Below, piece after piece: positions 31,917-40,089 of a DNA stretch of 64,000 nt. This DNA is from Kitasatospora humi (GTDB lineage Bacteria; Actinomycetota; Actinomycetes; Streptomycetales; Streptomycetaceae), in NCBI RefSeq assembly GCF_020907985.1, contig NZ_JAJJPA010000038.1:1-64000 (forward strand), in the 5' to 3' direction. The position numbers and the translations under genes were made by a program. The notes under the pieces were generated by a model. The model searched no databases, was not told the origin of the DNA, and saw nothing but the letters and a program-made list of their open reading frames with translations. Each line of letters starts with the position of its first letter. Positions within the stretch are counted from its first letter, which is position 1.

Positions 31917-33115
31917 CTGCCCCGGGTTCGCATCCGCAGCGGCTCCTCGCGGTACTCCTCCACCGCGTGGGCCAGCCAGCCCGGGGTCCTGGCCACCGCG
32001 AAGACCACCTCGCCGGCCTCCGGCGGCAAGTCGGCGGCAAGTGCCATCGCGGCCAGCGCCAGGTCGATGTTGGCCCGCAACGCCGGCCGGCCCGCCGGGC
32101 CCGCGGCCGCCTCCACCTCGGCGACCGCCGCCACCACCCGTGGCCCGCCGGCCAGGCCGCCCACCGCGTCCAGCAGCGCCACGGCCCGGGGATCGCCCTG
32201 CGGGTAGAGCCGGTGGCCGAGCCCGGGAATCGGCCGACCGGTGCGCAGGTAGTCGGAGACCACCGGCACGGCGCCACCCGCCAGCACCTCGACGAGCATC
32301 CGGTGGGCCAGCGAGCTGGCCGCGCCGTGCAGCGGGCCGTCGGTGGCGCCGAGCCCGGCGGAGACCACCGCGTACGGATGGGCGCGTGCCGAGGCCGCCA
32401 CCCGGGCCGCCACGGTGGACACCGCCAGCTCGTGGTCCAGCAGCAGCACCAGGGCGCGGTCCAGGCAGGCCACCGCCTCGGGCGCGGGCGCGGCGGACGC
32501 CAGCCGGCTCCACAGCCGCGCCGCCAGCGACGCGTCGGGCCCGGGATCGGGCCCGGTGCGCGGCAGTGCCTCCACCATCCCGGCGATCAGCGCCGCCCCG
32601 GCCGCCAGCACGGTCTGCTCGCGCAGGTCGAAGCGGAGCGGGTCGAGCGCGGCGGCGACGGTGGCCGAGATCCGCAGCCGGTCGGGCAGCCGGATCCCGT
32701 CGGGCAGCGCGGCGGCGGCCCGGGCCAGCGCCCCGGCGGTGGCGGGCGGCACCCGCAGCGCCACCGGGGCGTCGGCACCCAGGCCCCAGAGCCAGCCGAT
32801 CCCCGCCTCGAAGCCGTGCCGGGCGGCCAGCTCGACGGCGTCCCGGCCGCGGTAGTAGAGCCGGCCGTTCTCGATCAGCGTCAGCCCGGTGCGCACCGTG
32901 ACCGGTTCGCCGGCCGGCGGCCGCACCGGGGTGCGGCGCCCCCGCGCGGCCAGCTCGGCCACCTCACGGGCGTCGAAGGTGCTGCCCTTGCCGCCCGGGG
33001 CGCGCTCGCTGCTGAGCTGGCCGCGGCTGGCGTACGCGTACACCGTCTCCACCTTGACGCCGAGCTGCTCGGCGACCTGCTGGGTGGTCAGCCGCTCGCT
33101 GCGGATCTCGGCCAT
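31886..33115 (-). CDS. Citrate synthase with N-terminal helix-turn-helix
   Basis: A 409-aa protein starting MAEIRSERLTTQQVAEQLGV at 33115. Residues 8-35 form an excisionase/MerR-like HTH (TTQQVAEQLGVKVETVYAYA), followed by a citrate synthase domain. Active-site positions are kept: DGPLHGAASS, GLGHRLYPQGDP and the Asp in LRANIDLALA. Streptomycetes are known to carry such HTH-fused citrate synthase-like genes next to a second, plain one. The HTH may bind its own divergent promoter, which holds two palindromes. The overall domain is shorter and more diverged than the partner's. Confidence 0.87.
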   Translation of the reverse strand: MAEIRSERLTTQQVAEQLGVKVETVYAYASRGQLSSERAPGGKGSTFDAREVAELAARGRRTPVRPPAGEPVTVRTGLTLIENGRLYYRGRDAVELAARHGFEAGIGWLWGLGADAPVALRVPPATAGALARAAAALPDGIRLPDRLRISATVAAALDPLRFDLREQTVLAAGAALIAGMVEALPRTGPDPGPDASLAARLWSRLASAAPAPEAVACLDRALVLLLDHELAVSTVAARVAASARAHPYAVVSAGLGATDGPLHGAASSLAHRMLVEVLAGGAVPVVSDYLRTGRPIPGLGHRLYPQGDPRAVALLDAVGGLAGGPRVVAAVAEVEAAAGPAGRPALRANIDLALAAMALAADLPPEAGEVVFAVARTPGWLAHAVEEYREEPLRMRTRGSYTGPRPQAP

Positions 33116-33166
33116 GGACCCCTCGTCCTCCTCACCGCGCCTTGACGATGACTCGCAGTATTCCAT

Positions 33167-33201
33167 ATTGATCTCAATCAACGTTGACAACGTGGATCAA
33201 T
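33167..33201. promoter_or_regulatory. Palindromes between the divergent citrate synthase genes
   Basis: ATTGATCTCAAT (33167-33178) and ACGTTGACAACGT (33181-33193) are perfect dyads with short centres, followed by GATCAAT (33195-33201). They lie in the AT-richest part of the 138-nt divergent gap and are candidate operators, possibly for the HTH-citrate synthase itself. Confidence 0.55.
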
Positions 33202-33253
33202 GCTCGCAGAGTACAGAACGTCAACCGGAGCACCCAAGAGGAAGGCTGCCGCC

Positions 33254-34405
33254 ATGTCGAGCACCACCGAGATCGAGGTTCCGCGCGGCCTCAAGGGCGT
33301 CGTGGTCACCGAGACCGAACTCAGCGACGTCCGCGGCCTGGAGGGCTTCTACCACTACCGCCAGTACTCGGCGATCGAGCTCGCCGAGCAGCGCACCCTG
33401 GAGGACGTCTGGCACCTGATGCTGCTCGGCGACCTGCCCGACCGGGCCCGCCGCGCCGCCTTCCTGGCCCGCACCGCACGGCTGCGCCGCCTGCCCGACG
33501 CGCTGCGCCCGCTGCTGCCCGCGCTGGCCGCGAGCACCGCGCACGGCGGCCCGCTCGCCGCCCTGGGCGCCGCGCTCTCGGTCGCCGCCGCCGATCGCGG
33601 TATCCGGCCGCTCTACGACACCGCGCCCGAACAGCGGATCGAGGACGCGCTGTTCGCCACCGCGCTGGTTCCCACCATCCTGACCGCGCTGCACCGGCTG
33701 CAGCGCGGCGAGCAGCCGGTGGAGCCGCGCGACGACCTCGGCTACGCGGCCAACTACCTCTACATGCTCACCGGGGAGGAGCCGGAGCCGGCCAGGGCCC
33801 GGGCGATCGAGCGCTACCTGATCTCCACGGTGGACCACGGCTTCAACGCCTCCACCTTCACCGCCCGGGTGATCGCCTCCACCGGGGCCGACCTGGTGGC
33901 CTGCCTGGTCGGCGGTCTGGGCGCGCTCTCCGGCCCGCTGCACGGCGGCGCGCCGAGCCGGGCACTGGACACCCTGGACGAGATCGGCACCCCGGACCGG
34001 ATCGACGGCTGGATCCGCGAGCACGTGCTGGCCGGCGACCGGATCATGGGTTTCGGCCACCCGGTCTACCGCACCGAGGACCCGCGCTCCCGGATGCTGC
34101 GCGGGGTCGCCGAGTCGTTCGGCGGCGAGCTGGTCGACTTCGCCGTCGCGGTGGAGGCCCGGGTCGAGGCGATCCTGGCCGAGCTGAAGCCGGGCCGCGA
34201 ACTCCACACCAACGTCGAGTTCTACGCCGGCGTGGTGATGCACCTGTGCGGTCTGCCCAGGGAGATGTTCACCCCGACCTTCGCCGCCGCCCGGGCGATC
34301 GGCTGGAGCGCCAACATCCTGGAGCAGGCAGCCGACCCCAAGATCATCCGTCCGGCCGCCCGCTACACCGGCCCGACGCCTCCGCAGCCGCTGCCGACGG
34401 CCTGA
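33254..34405 (+). CDS. Citrate synthase (2-methylcitrate synthase type)
   Basis: A 383-aa enzyme starting MSSTTEIEVPRGLKGVVVTE at 33254 behind GAGGAAGG. Active-site His residues are in SGPLHGGAPSRAL and GFGHPVYRTEDP; the usual catalytic Asp segment reads NVEFYAGVVMHLCG, with Glu in place of Asp, a substitution I believe occurs in related actinobacterial enzymes. The C-terminus has the CoA/citrate segment FAAARAIGWSANILEQ. Condensation of oxaloacetate with acetyl- or propionyl-CoA is expected. Divergent from the HTH-fused paralogue. Confidence 0.9.
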   Translation: MSSTTEIEVPRGLKGVVVTETELSDVRGLEGFYHYRQYSAIELAEQRTLEDVWHLMLLGDLPDRARRAAFLARTARLRRLPDALRPLLPALAASTAHGGPLAALGAALSVAAADRGIRPLYDTAPEQRIEDALFATALVPTILTALHRLQRGEQPVEPRDDLGYAANYLYMLTGEEPEPARARAIERYLISTVDHGFNASTFTARVIASTGADLVACLVGGLGALSGPLHGGAPSRALDTLDEIGTPDRIDGWIREHVLAGDRIMGFGHPVYRTEDPRSRMLRGVAESFGGELVDFAVAVEARVEAILAELKPGRELHTNVEFYAGVVMHLCGLPREMFTPTFAAARAIGWSANILEQAADPKIIRPAARYTGPTPPQPLPTA

Positions 34406-34506
34406 CCCCCGGACCCCAGCGCGCGCCGAAGGCCCCGTCCTCGGTGCTGACGCCCTCGCGGCCGATCATGTTCCCCGCGCACGGACGGCGCCCCCGCGTC
34501 CACCCG

Positions 34507-34551
34507 CCTGGTCCGCCTGGAACGCCCGGAACGCCTGGCATGCCTGGCATG
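34507..34551. repeat. Five 9-bp direct repeats
   Basis: CCTGGTCCG, CCTGGAACG, CCCGGAACG, CCTGGCATG, CCTGGCATG in series. In the minus frame this would give a short Pro-Gly collagen-like peptide, but no supported gene covers it. Confidence 0.6.
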
Positions 34552-34566
34552 TCGACCCGACATGCC
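34546..34566. terminator. Hairpin between citrate synthase and yccF
   Basis: GGCATGTCG and CGACATGCC form a perfect 9-bp stem with a 3-nt loop in the tail-to-tail gap, 10 nt beyond the yccF stop. Likely terminates one or both transcripts. Confidence 0.55.
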
Positions 34567-34576
34567 GGCTCAGGGG

Positions 34577-34978
34577 TCAGCGGTAACCGAATCCCTCGTC
34601 ACTCGGGACCACCTCGCGCCCCAGGGGCATCAGCGAGATGGGGATCAGCTTCAGGTTCGCCCAGCCGAACGGGATCCCGATGATCGACACGAACAACGGG
34701 ATGCTGGTCACCAGGTGCACGAGCGCCAGCCACCAGCCCGCGACGATGACCCAGATCACGTTTCCGATCAGCGAGCCGGCCCCCGCGTCCGGCCGGACCA
34801 CCGTCGTCCGCCCGAACGGCCAGATCACGTAGCCGGCGATGCGGAAGGCGGCAATGCCGAAGGGAATGGTGATCAACAGCACGCAACAGATCAGGCCGGC
34901 GATGACGTACCCCAGAGCCATCCAGAGCCCGCACAGGAGCAACCACAACACGTTCAGAAGGAATCTGATCAGCGTCAT
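34577..34978 (-). CDS. yccF: YccF-domain inner membrane protein
   Basis: A 133-aa protein with the two-fold YccF layout: hydrophobic helix LLNVLWLLLCGLWMALGYVI, then the motif LITIPFGIAAFRIAGYVIWPFG, a second helix pair NVIWVIVAGWWLALVHL and ISIIGIPFGWANLKLIP-like repeat of the motif. Function in the family is unknown. Convergent with the citrate synthase and divergent from the phosphatase gene. Confidence 0.9.
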   Translation of the reverse strand: MTLIRFLLNVLWLLLCGLWMALGYVIAGLICCVLLITIPFGIAAFRIAGYVIWPFGRTTVVRPDAGAGSLIGNVIWVIVAGWWLALVHLVTSIPLFVSIIGIPFGWANLKLIPISLMPLGREVVPSDEGFGYR

Positions 34979-35244
34979 GGTTCAAGCCTCGCACGCACCC
35001 GCCGGCAGGGTGGCCCGAACGCGCGTAAGGGCGTCTCGCTGACGCCGCCGGGGCGCCCACCCGCTCCTCGCCCCGGCTGCCGCCTCCCCCGGAGCGGGGC
35101 ACTGCCACCGTCCGCCGTGGTACCGGCGGGCCGCGAGGCGGGCCGCCGGAAGAGCGGGAGCACGGCAGTTCGAGCAGCCGTCACCCGGGCAGCCGACATA
35201 CGCTGGCTCTGACCACCTCGCCCTGCCCCGCCGTCGGAGGGTCG

Positions 35245-36093
35245 ATGAGCCGACGCCGCCCCGCCAGCCACCATCCGAGCGCCGACGACCTGCTGACCGA
35301 GCTCGGCCGGCTCACCGCGAAGGCGCTGGAGCAGGCCGAGCTGCAGCAGGTCCGGGTGGAGCTGGCCGAGGCGTTGCAGCGGGAGCTGCTGCCGTCCGCG
35401 CTGCCGCAGCTGCCCGGGCTGCGGGCGGCCGCCTGCTACGCGCCGGCCCGGCACGGCCTGAGCATCGGCGGCGACTGGTACGACGGCTTCCGGCTGCCGG
35501 ACGGCTCGGTCGCCTTCTCGCTGGGCGACGTCCAGGGGCACGACGTCGAGGCGGCGGCCTTCATGGGCCAGGTCCGGGTCGGCCTGCGGGCGGTCGCGAC
35601 CATGGCCGCCGATCCGGGCGAGGTCCTCGACCGGGCCAATGACCTGCTGATATCGCTGGGCAGCCGGCTCTTCGCCACCTGCAGCTTCCTGCGCTACGAC
35701 CCGGGCAGCCGGGACCTGGCGCACGCCCGGGCCGGGCACGTGCCGCCGGTCTGGGCGAACGCCGACGGCCGCTGGGGCCACTGCACCGACGAGGGCGGGC
35801 CGCCGCTCGGCGTGCTGCCCGGCGAGAAGTACCCGGTCACCCATCACCGGCTGGCCGGCAGCGGAGTCCTCGCGCTGGTCACCGACGGGGTGATCGAGGG
35901 ACCGGCGTTCCCGATCGAGGCGGGCCTGGACCGGGTGGCGGCCGTGCTGCGGTCGCGGGTGACGGCCGAACCGGACGAGCTGGCCACCGAACTGCTGCGG
36001 GTGGCCGACCTGACCGGACACACCGACGACGCCGCCGTGCTGGTGCTGCGCCACGACGACGGGCCCCTGGACGGCCAGGGCCACGACGACTAG
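35245..36093 (+). CDS. SpoIIE/RsbU-type PP2C serine phosphatase
   Basis: A 282-aa phosphatase. After a short N-terminal helix (LQQVRVELAEALQRELLPSA) the PP2C domain shows the metal Asp motifs GGDWYDGFRLPDGSVAF and LGDVQGHDVEAAAFMGQVR, and the end DLTGHTDDAAVLVLRHDD. No sensor domain is fused, unlike many streptomycete SpoIIE proteins. Likely acts on anti-anti-sigma factors. The MASE1-type gene follows after 59 nt, so signal input may be supplied by that protein. Confidence 0.88.
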   Translation: MSRRRPASHHPSADDLLTELGRLTAKALEQAELQQVRVELAEALQRELLPSALPQLPGLRAAACYAPARHGLSIGGDWYDGFRLPDGSVAFSLGDVQGHDVEAAAFMGQVRVGLRAVATMAADPGEVLDRANDLLISLGSRLFATCSFLRYDPGSRDLAHARAGHVPPVWANADGRWGHCTDEGGPPLGVLPGEKYPVTHHRLAGSGVLALVTDGVIEGPAFPIEAGLDRVAAVLRSRVTAEPDELATELLRVADLTGHTDDAAVLVLRHDDGPLDGQGHDD

Positions 36094-36152
36094 CACCAGC
36101 GCCGCGCGGGCCGCGCGTGTCACACCCGCCTTCGCCGCCCGGTCGTAGTCTG

Positions 36153-37169
36153 ATGACTGCTGTGCCGCCGACCACCGTGCTCCGCCACCGCGACCTCCGC
36201 CGGCCGGCCGTGGCCGCCGCGCGCCTGCTCGCGGTCGCCGCGGTCTACCTCGCCGTCGGCCGACTGGGCCTGCTGCTCCAGGTGGTGGTCGCCGGGGCGA
36301 AGGTCACCCCGCTCTGGCCGCCGACCGGGGTCGCCGTCACCTGCCTGCTGCTGTTCGGGCTCGGCCTGTGGCCGGGCGTGGCGCTGGGCGCCTTCCTGGT
36401 GATCGTCACCAGCGGCCCGCCGCACCTGGGGTCGCTCGGCATCGTGGCCGGCAACACCCTGGCCCCGGTGGCCGCCTGCGTGATGCTGCACCGGGCCGGG
36501 TTCCGGATCGAGCTGGACCGGCTGCGCGACGGGGTGGCGCTGGTCTTCCTGGGCGCGCTCGGCGCGATGCTGATCAGCTCCACCATCGGCACGGCTTCGC
36601 TGGTGTTCGACGGCACGCTGCCGGCCGCCGGTTTCTGGTCCACCTGGTCGGCCTACTGGACCGGCGACGCGATGGGCGTGCTGGTGGTCACCCCGCTGCT
36701 GCTGGCCCTGCGCACCGTGCGGCTGCCCACCGATCCGGGGCCGTGGGACTGGGTGGAGCCGACCCTGCTGCTGGCCGGCACCGCCGCCGTCACCGTCGTC
36801 GCCACGACCAGCACCCTGAACCTGCTGTTCCTGGTCTTCCCGTTCCTGATCTGGGCCGCGCTGCGGTTCCAGCTGATCGGCGCGGCGCCCTGCGTGCTGC
36901 TGGTCTCGGTGCTCGCCATCGCGGCGGCCACCGACCACGCCGGACCCTTCGGCCACCACGGACTGGTCGCCGACATGGTGGTGCTCCAGTTGCTCAACGG
37001 CTGCGCGGCGCTGACCGGGCTGCTGCTGGCCGCGATCATCGCCGAGCAGCGCAACACCTACCAGCGGATCGAGCAGGCCTGCGTCCAGCTGGCCGAGGTG
37101 GTGCACCGGCTGGCCCCGAGCGAGGCCACGGCGCGCTGGCTGCCGCCCGAGGACGGCAACCGGCGGTAG
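36153..37169 (+). CDS. MASE1-domain integral membrane sensor
   Basis: A 338-aa membrane protein starting MTAVPPTTVLRHRDLRR at 36153. It has about eight hydrophobic helices with the MASE1 signature VTPLWPPTGVAVTCLLLFG and FWSTWSAYWTGDAMGVLVVTPL. MASE1 is normally fused to GGDEF, kinase or PP2C output modules; here only a short tail of 45 residues (AEQRNTYQRIEQACVQLAEV) follows. With the phosphatase directly upstream, the two may be a split sensor/output pair. Confidence 0.82.
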   Translation: MTAVPPTTVLRHRDLRRPAVAAARLLAVAAVYLAVGRLGLLLQVVVAGAKVTPLWPPTGVAVTCLLLFGLGLWPGVALGAFLVIVTSGPPHLGSLGIVAGNTLAPVAACVMLHRAGFRIELDRLRDGVALVFLGALGAMLISSTIGTASLVFDGTLPAAGFWSTWSAYWTGDAMGVLVVTPLLLALRTVRLPTDPGPWDWVEPTLLLAGTAAVTVVATTSTLNLLFLVFPFLIWAALRFQLIGAAPCVLLVSVLAIAAATDHAGPFGHHGLVADMVVLQLLNGCAALTGLLLAAIIAEQRNTYQRIEQACVQLAEVVHRLAPSEATARWLPPEDGNRR

Positions 37170-37229
37170 CCCCCACCCACCCCCGGGGCGGCGTGGCCGC
37201 GAGCGCCCGGGGGGCGGAGGCCGGGTGGG

Positions 37230-37526
37230 TCAGGCGGCGGGCTCGCGCAGCGCCTCCAGGCCCGGCGCGGTCATGCTCGCGGTGAACTCCACCACCTGGT
37301 ACTCGGCGACCCGGGCCCGGTGGAAGGGGTCGGAGGCGAGCACCTCGTCCAGCGCGGCCCGGTCGGCGGCGCGGGCCAGCAGCACCCCGCCGGTCCGCGG
37401 CACCCGGCGGCCGGAGGCCAGCAGGGTGCCCGCCGCGTACTGCTCCTCCAGCCATGCGACGTGTTCGGGCAGCAGCTGGTCGACGGCCTCCAGCGGCGCG
37501 GTGTAGGTCAGCGTGACGATGAACAC
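37230..37526 (-). CDS. YciI-like protein
   Basis: A 98-aa ferredoxin-like (dimeric alpha/beta barrel) protein: MFIVTLTYTAPLEAVDQLLP, EHVAWLEEQYAAGTLLASG and DEVLASDPFHRARVAEYQVVEF. The His in EHVAWL and Asp in SDPFH are the pair seen in YciI proteins, for which enzymatic activity is mostly unproved. It starts at 37526, a separate small gene 16 nt downstream of htpX on the same strand, probably cotranscribed. Confidence 0.87.
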   Translation of the reverse strand: MFIVTLTYTAPLEAVDQLLPEHVAWLEEQYAAGTLLASGRRVPRTGGVLLARAADRAALDEVLASDPFHRARVAEYQVVEFTASMTAPGLEALREPAA

Positions 37527-37542
37527 GTCGATCTCCTGGGAG

Positions 37543-38400
37543 TCAGCGGCCGGCCATCCGTTCCAGCCGATCGATCCGCTCGCGCATCGGGGGATGGGTG
37601 GAGAACAGGCGGGATCCGGCCTCTCCCGGGCGGAACGGGCTGGCGATCATCATATGGCTGGCCGTCTGGATCCGGGGCTCGGGCGGCAGCGGGAGCCGCT
37701 GGGTGCCGACCTCCAGCTTGCGCAGCGCGCTGGCCAGGGCCAGCGGGTCGCCGGTGATCCGGGCACCGTCGGCATCGGCCTGGTACTCCCGGGACCGGCT
37801 GACGGCCAGTTGGATCAGGGAGGCGGCGAGCGGGCCCAGGATCATGATGAGCAGCATGCCGAAGAGGCCGGGCCCCTCGTCCCGCTCGTCGCGGCCGAAC
37901 GGGATCAGCCAGGCGAAGTTCACCAGGAACATGATCACCGAGGCCAGCGCTCCGGCCACCGACGAGATGAGGATGTCGCGGTTGTAGACGTGGCTGAGTT
38001 CGTGGCCGATCACCCCGCGCAGTTCGCGCTCGTCCAGCAGGCGCAGGATGCCGTCGGTGCAGCAGACCGCCGCGTTGCGGGGGTTGCGGCCGGTGGCGAA
38101 GGCGTTCGGGGCGGGGGTCGGCGAGATGTACAGCCGGGGCATCGGCTGCCGGGCGGAGGTGGAGAGCTCGCGGACGATCCGGTAGAGGCCGGGTGCCTCG
38201 ATCTCGCTGACCGGCCGGGCCCGCATGGCGCGCAGCGCCATCTTGTCGCTGTTCCAGTAGGCGTAGCCGTTGGTGGCGAGCGCCACCGCCAGGCCGATCA
38301 GCAGCCCGTTGCGTCCGAAGAAGCTGCCGATCACCAGGATCAGCGCCGACAGGGTGCCGAGCAGCACGGCCGTTCTGAGTCCGTTGTGGTGGCGGTGCAC
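37543..38400 (-). CDS. htpX: Membrane zinc metalloprotease HtpX
   Basis: A 285-aa M48-family protease starting MHRHHNGLRTAVLLGTLSAL. Two N-terminal helices (LLGTLSALILVIGSFFG and LLIGLAVALATNGYAYW) precede the zinc site GVIGHELSHVYNRDILISS; the third ligand Glu is in SREYQADADGARITG, and two more helices lie between. It degrades damaged membrane proteins. It follows the nuo operon by 153 nt on the same strand, as in S. coelicolor from memory. Confidence 0.93.
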   Translation of the reverse strand: MHRHHNGLRTAVLLGTLSALILVIGSFFGRNGLLIGLAVALATNGYAYWNSDKMALRAMRARPVSEIEAPGLYRIVRELSTSARQPMPRLYISPTPAPNAFATGRNPRNAAVCCTDGILRLLDERELRGVIGHELSHVYNRDILISSVAGALASVIMFLVNFAWLIPFGRDERDEGPGLFGMLLIMILGPLAASLIQLAVSRSREYQADADGARITGDPLALASALRKLEVGTQRLPLPPEPRIQTASHMMIASPFRPGEAGSRLFSTHPPMRERIDRLERMAGR

Positions 38401-38553
38401 GGCAGCCCCTCCAAGTGGTGCGGTGGGAAGCCCTCTGTCTCATCCCTCGGTCACATCGACAACGGAGGAGATCGGGGCCCGGGTTCCCTTCCTCGCATGT
38501 GGGGGGCCGGATCGCACGCAGAGCATCCGCCACCTGGCGGGCGGCGGAGCAGA

Positions 38554-40086
38554 TCAGAACAGGCTGCCGCCCACCACTTGGAGCACCAGCTGGGGTGCGA
38601 CCGACAGCACCACCGCGCCGGCCGTGGCCAGGCCCAGGGTGGCGGCCAGCGGCGCCGGCGCCCTGGTCGGCGCCACCTGCTCGCCCGGCGTGAAGAGCTT
38701 CGCCAGCCAGAGCAGGTAGTAGTACAGGGCGATCACCACATTGACGGCCATGATGACCGCGAGCCAGCCCAGACCGGCGTTCACTGCCGCCTGGAAGACC
38801 ACCACCTTGCCGAACAGCCCCACCACGCCCGGCGGCAGCCCGGCCAGGCAGAGCAGGAAGAAGGCCAGCGCCAGCGCGGCCCAGCGGTTCCGGGCGAACA
38901 GGCCGCGGTAGTCGTCGAGCCGGTTGGCGGGACTGGTCCGGGCGACCAGCCCGACCACACCGAAGGCGCCCAGGTTGACCAGCCCGTAGATCAGCGCGTA
39001 CGCGAGGGTGGCGCCCAGCGGGTGCGGGGTGCCCGCGTAGCCGGCCGCCGCCAGCGGCACCAGCAGGTAGCCGGCCTGCGCCACCGAGGACCAGGCCAGC
39101 AGCCGCACCGCGCCCTGCGCCGAGTCGGAGCGCTGGCGCAGCGCCGCGGTGTTCCCGACCGTCATGGTCACCGCCGCCAGCACCGCCAGCAGCAGGCCCC
39201 AGGTGTGGCCGTAGGGCCGCAGGCCGATGCTGGTGACCAGCGCCAGCCCCGCGAAGCCGGCCGCCTTGCCGACCACCGAGAGGTATCCCGCGACCGGGAT
39301 CGGGGCGCCCGCGTAGGTGTCCGGCACCCAGAAGTGGAACGGCACCGCGGCCACCTTGAAGGCGAAGCCCACCAGCGCCAGCATCGCCCCGGCCTCGGCC
39401 AGCGGCTTCAGCTGGGCCGGCAGCACGGTCAGCCCGTGCGCCACCGCGTCCAACTGCAGGCTGCCGGTGGCCGCGTAGAGGAAGCCGACGCCGAGCAGCA
39501 TCACGGCCGTCGCGGTGACCGAGGAGAGGAAGAACTTCAGCGCCGCCTCACCGCCGCGGGCGTCCCGCTTGAGCGCGACCAGCGCGAACGACGGCAGCGA
39601 GACCACCTCCAGGGCCACCACCAGGGTGGCCAGGTCCCGGGCGGCGGGCAGCAGCGCCGCCCCGGTCGCACTGCTGAGCAGCAGGAACCAGTACTCGCCG
39701 GCCGGCAGGCGGTCGTCGGTCACCGTGCTGAGCGAGAGCAGCGCGGCGATCAGCGCACCGCCGAGCGCCAGCAGCTGGAAGGCCAGTGCGAAGTGGTCGG
39801 CCGTGTACGAGCAGCCGGCGCCGGGGAAGCAGAAGGTCGACCTGGTCCGCCCGGTCAGCGGCAGCAGCGCCACCAGCGAGCCCAGCAGGCCGAGCACGGT
39901 CAGCGGGCCGAGCAGCCGCTTGCCCGACTCGGGCAGCAGCAGGTCGGCGAGCAGCACCAGCAGCGCGGCCACGGCGGCGATCAGCGGCGGGGCGATCGCC
40001 ACCCAGTCGACCGACTGGATCAGCGAGCCGGCGTGCGGCAGGGCGAGGTCCATCAGATGAGTGCCCATCGGCTGTGAGGTCGTCAT
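38554..40086 (-). CDS. nuoN: NADH-quinone oxidoreductase subunit N (second Nuo cluster)
   Basis: A 510-aa antiporter-like membrane subunit of complex I with about 14 helices. Conserved segments include the Lys-bearing VALKRDARGGEAALKFFLSS, VPFHFWVPDTYAGAPIPVAG and LLAWSSVAQAGYLLVPLAA. Stop at 38554 is the operon end; it begins 4 nt after nuoM. Proton translocation by this subunit is established for the family. Confidence 0.94.
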   Translation of the reverse strand: MTTSQPMGTHLMDLALPHAGSLIQSVDWVAIAPPLIAAVAALLVLLADLLLPESGKRLLGPLTVLGLLGSLVALLPLTGRTRSTFCFPGAGCSYTADHFALAFQLLALGGALIAALLSLSTVTDDRLPAGEYWFLLLSSATGAALLPAARDLATLVVALEVVSLPSFALVALKRDARGGEAALKFFLSSVTATAVMLLGVGFLYAATGSLQLDAVAHGLTVLPAQLKPLAEAGAMLALVGFAFKVAAVPFHFWVPDTYAGAPIPVAGYLSVVGKAAGFAGLALVTSIGLRPYGHTWGLLLAVLAAVTMTVGNTAALRQRSDSAQGAVRLLAWSSVAQAGYLLVPLAAAGYAGTPHPLGATLAYALIYGLVNLGAFGVVGLVARTSPANRLDDYRGLFARNRWAALALAFFLLCLAGLPPGVVGLFGKVVVFQAAVNAGLGWLAVIMAVNVVIALYYYLLWLAKLFTPGEQVAPTRAPAPLAATLGLATAGAVVLSVAPQLVLQVVGGSLF

Positions 40087-40089
40087 CGG

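Noticed and set aside
34344..34550. Collagen-like minus-strand ORF (MPGMPGVPGVPGG)
   Set aside because: Arises from the 9-bp repeat, overlaps the citrate synthase 3' end and lacks a ribosome binding site.
37513..40077. Plus-strand 854-codon frame across htpX and nuoN
   Set aside because: Long because of GC bias; product is Gln/Gly/Arg/His-rich with no domains.
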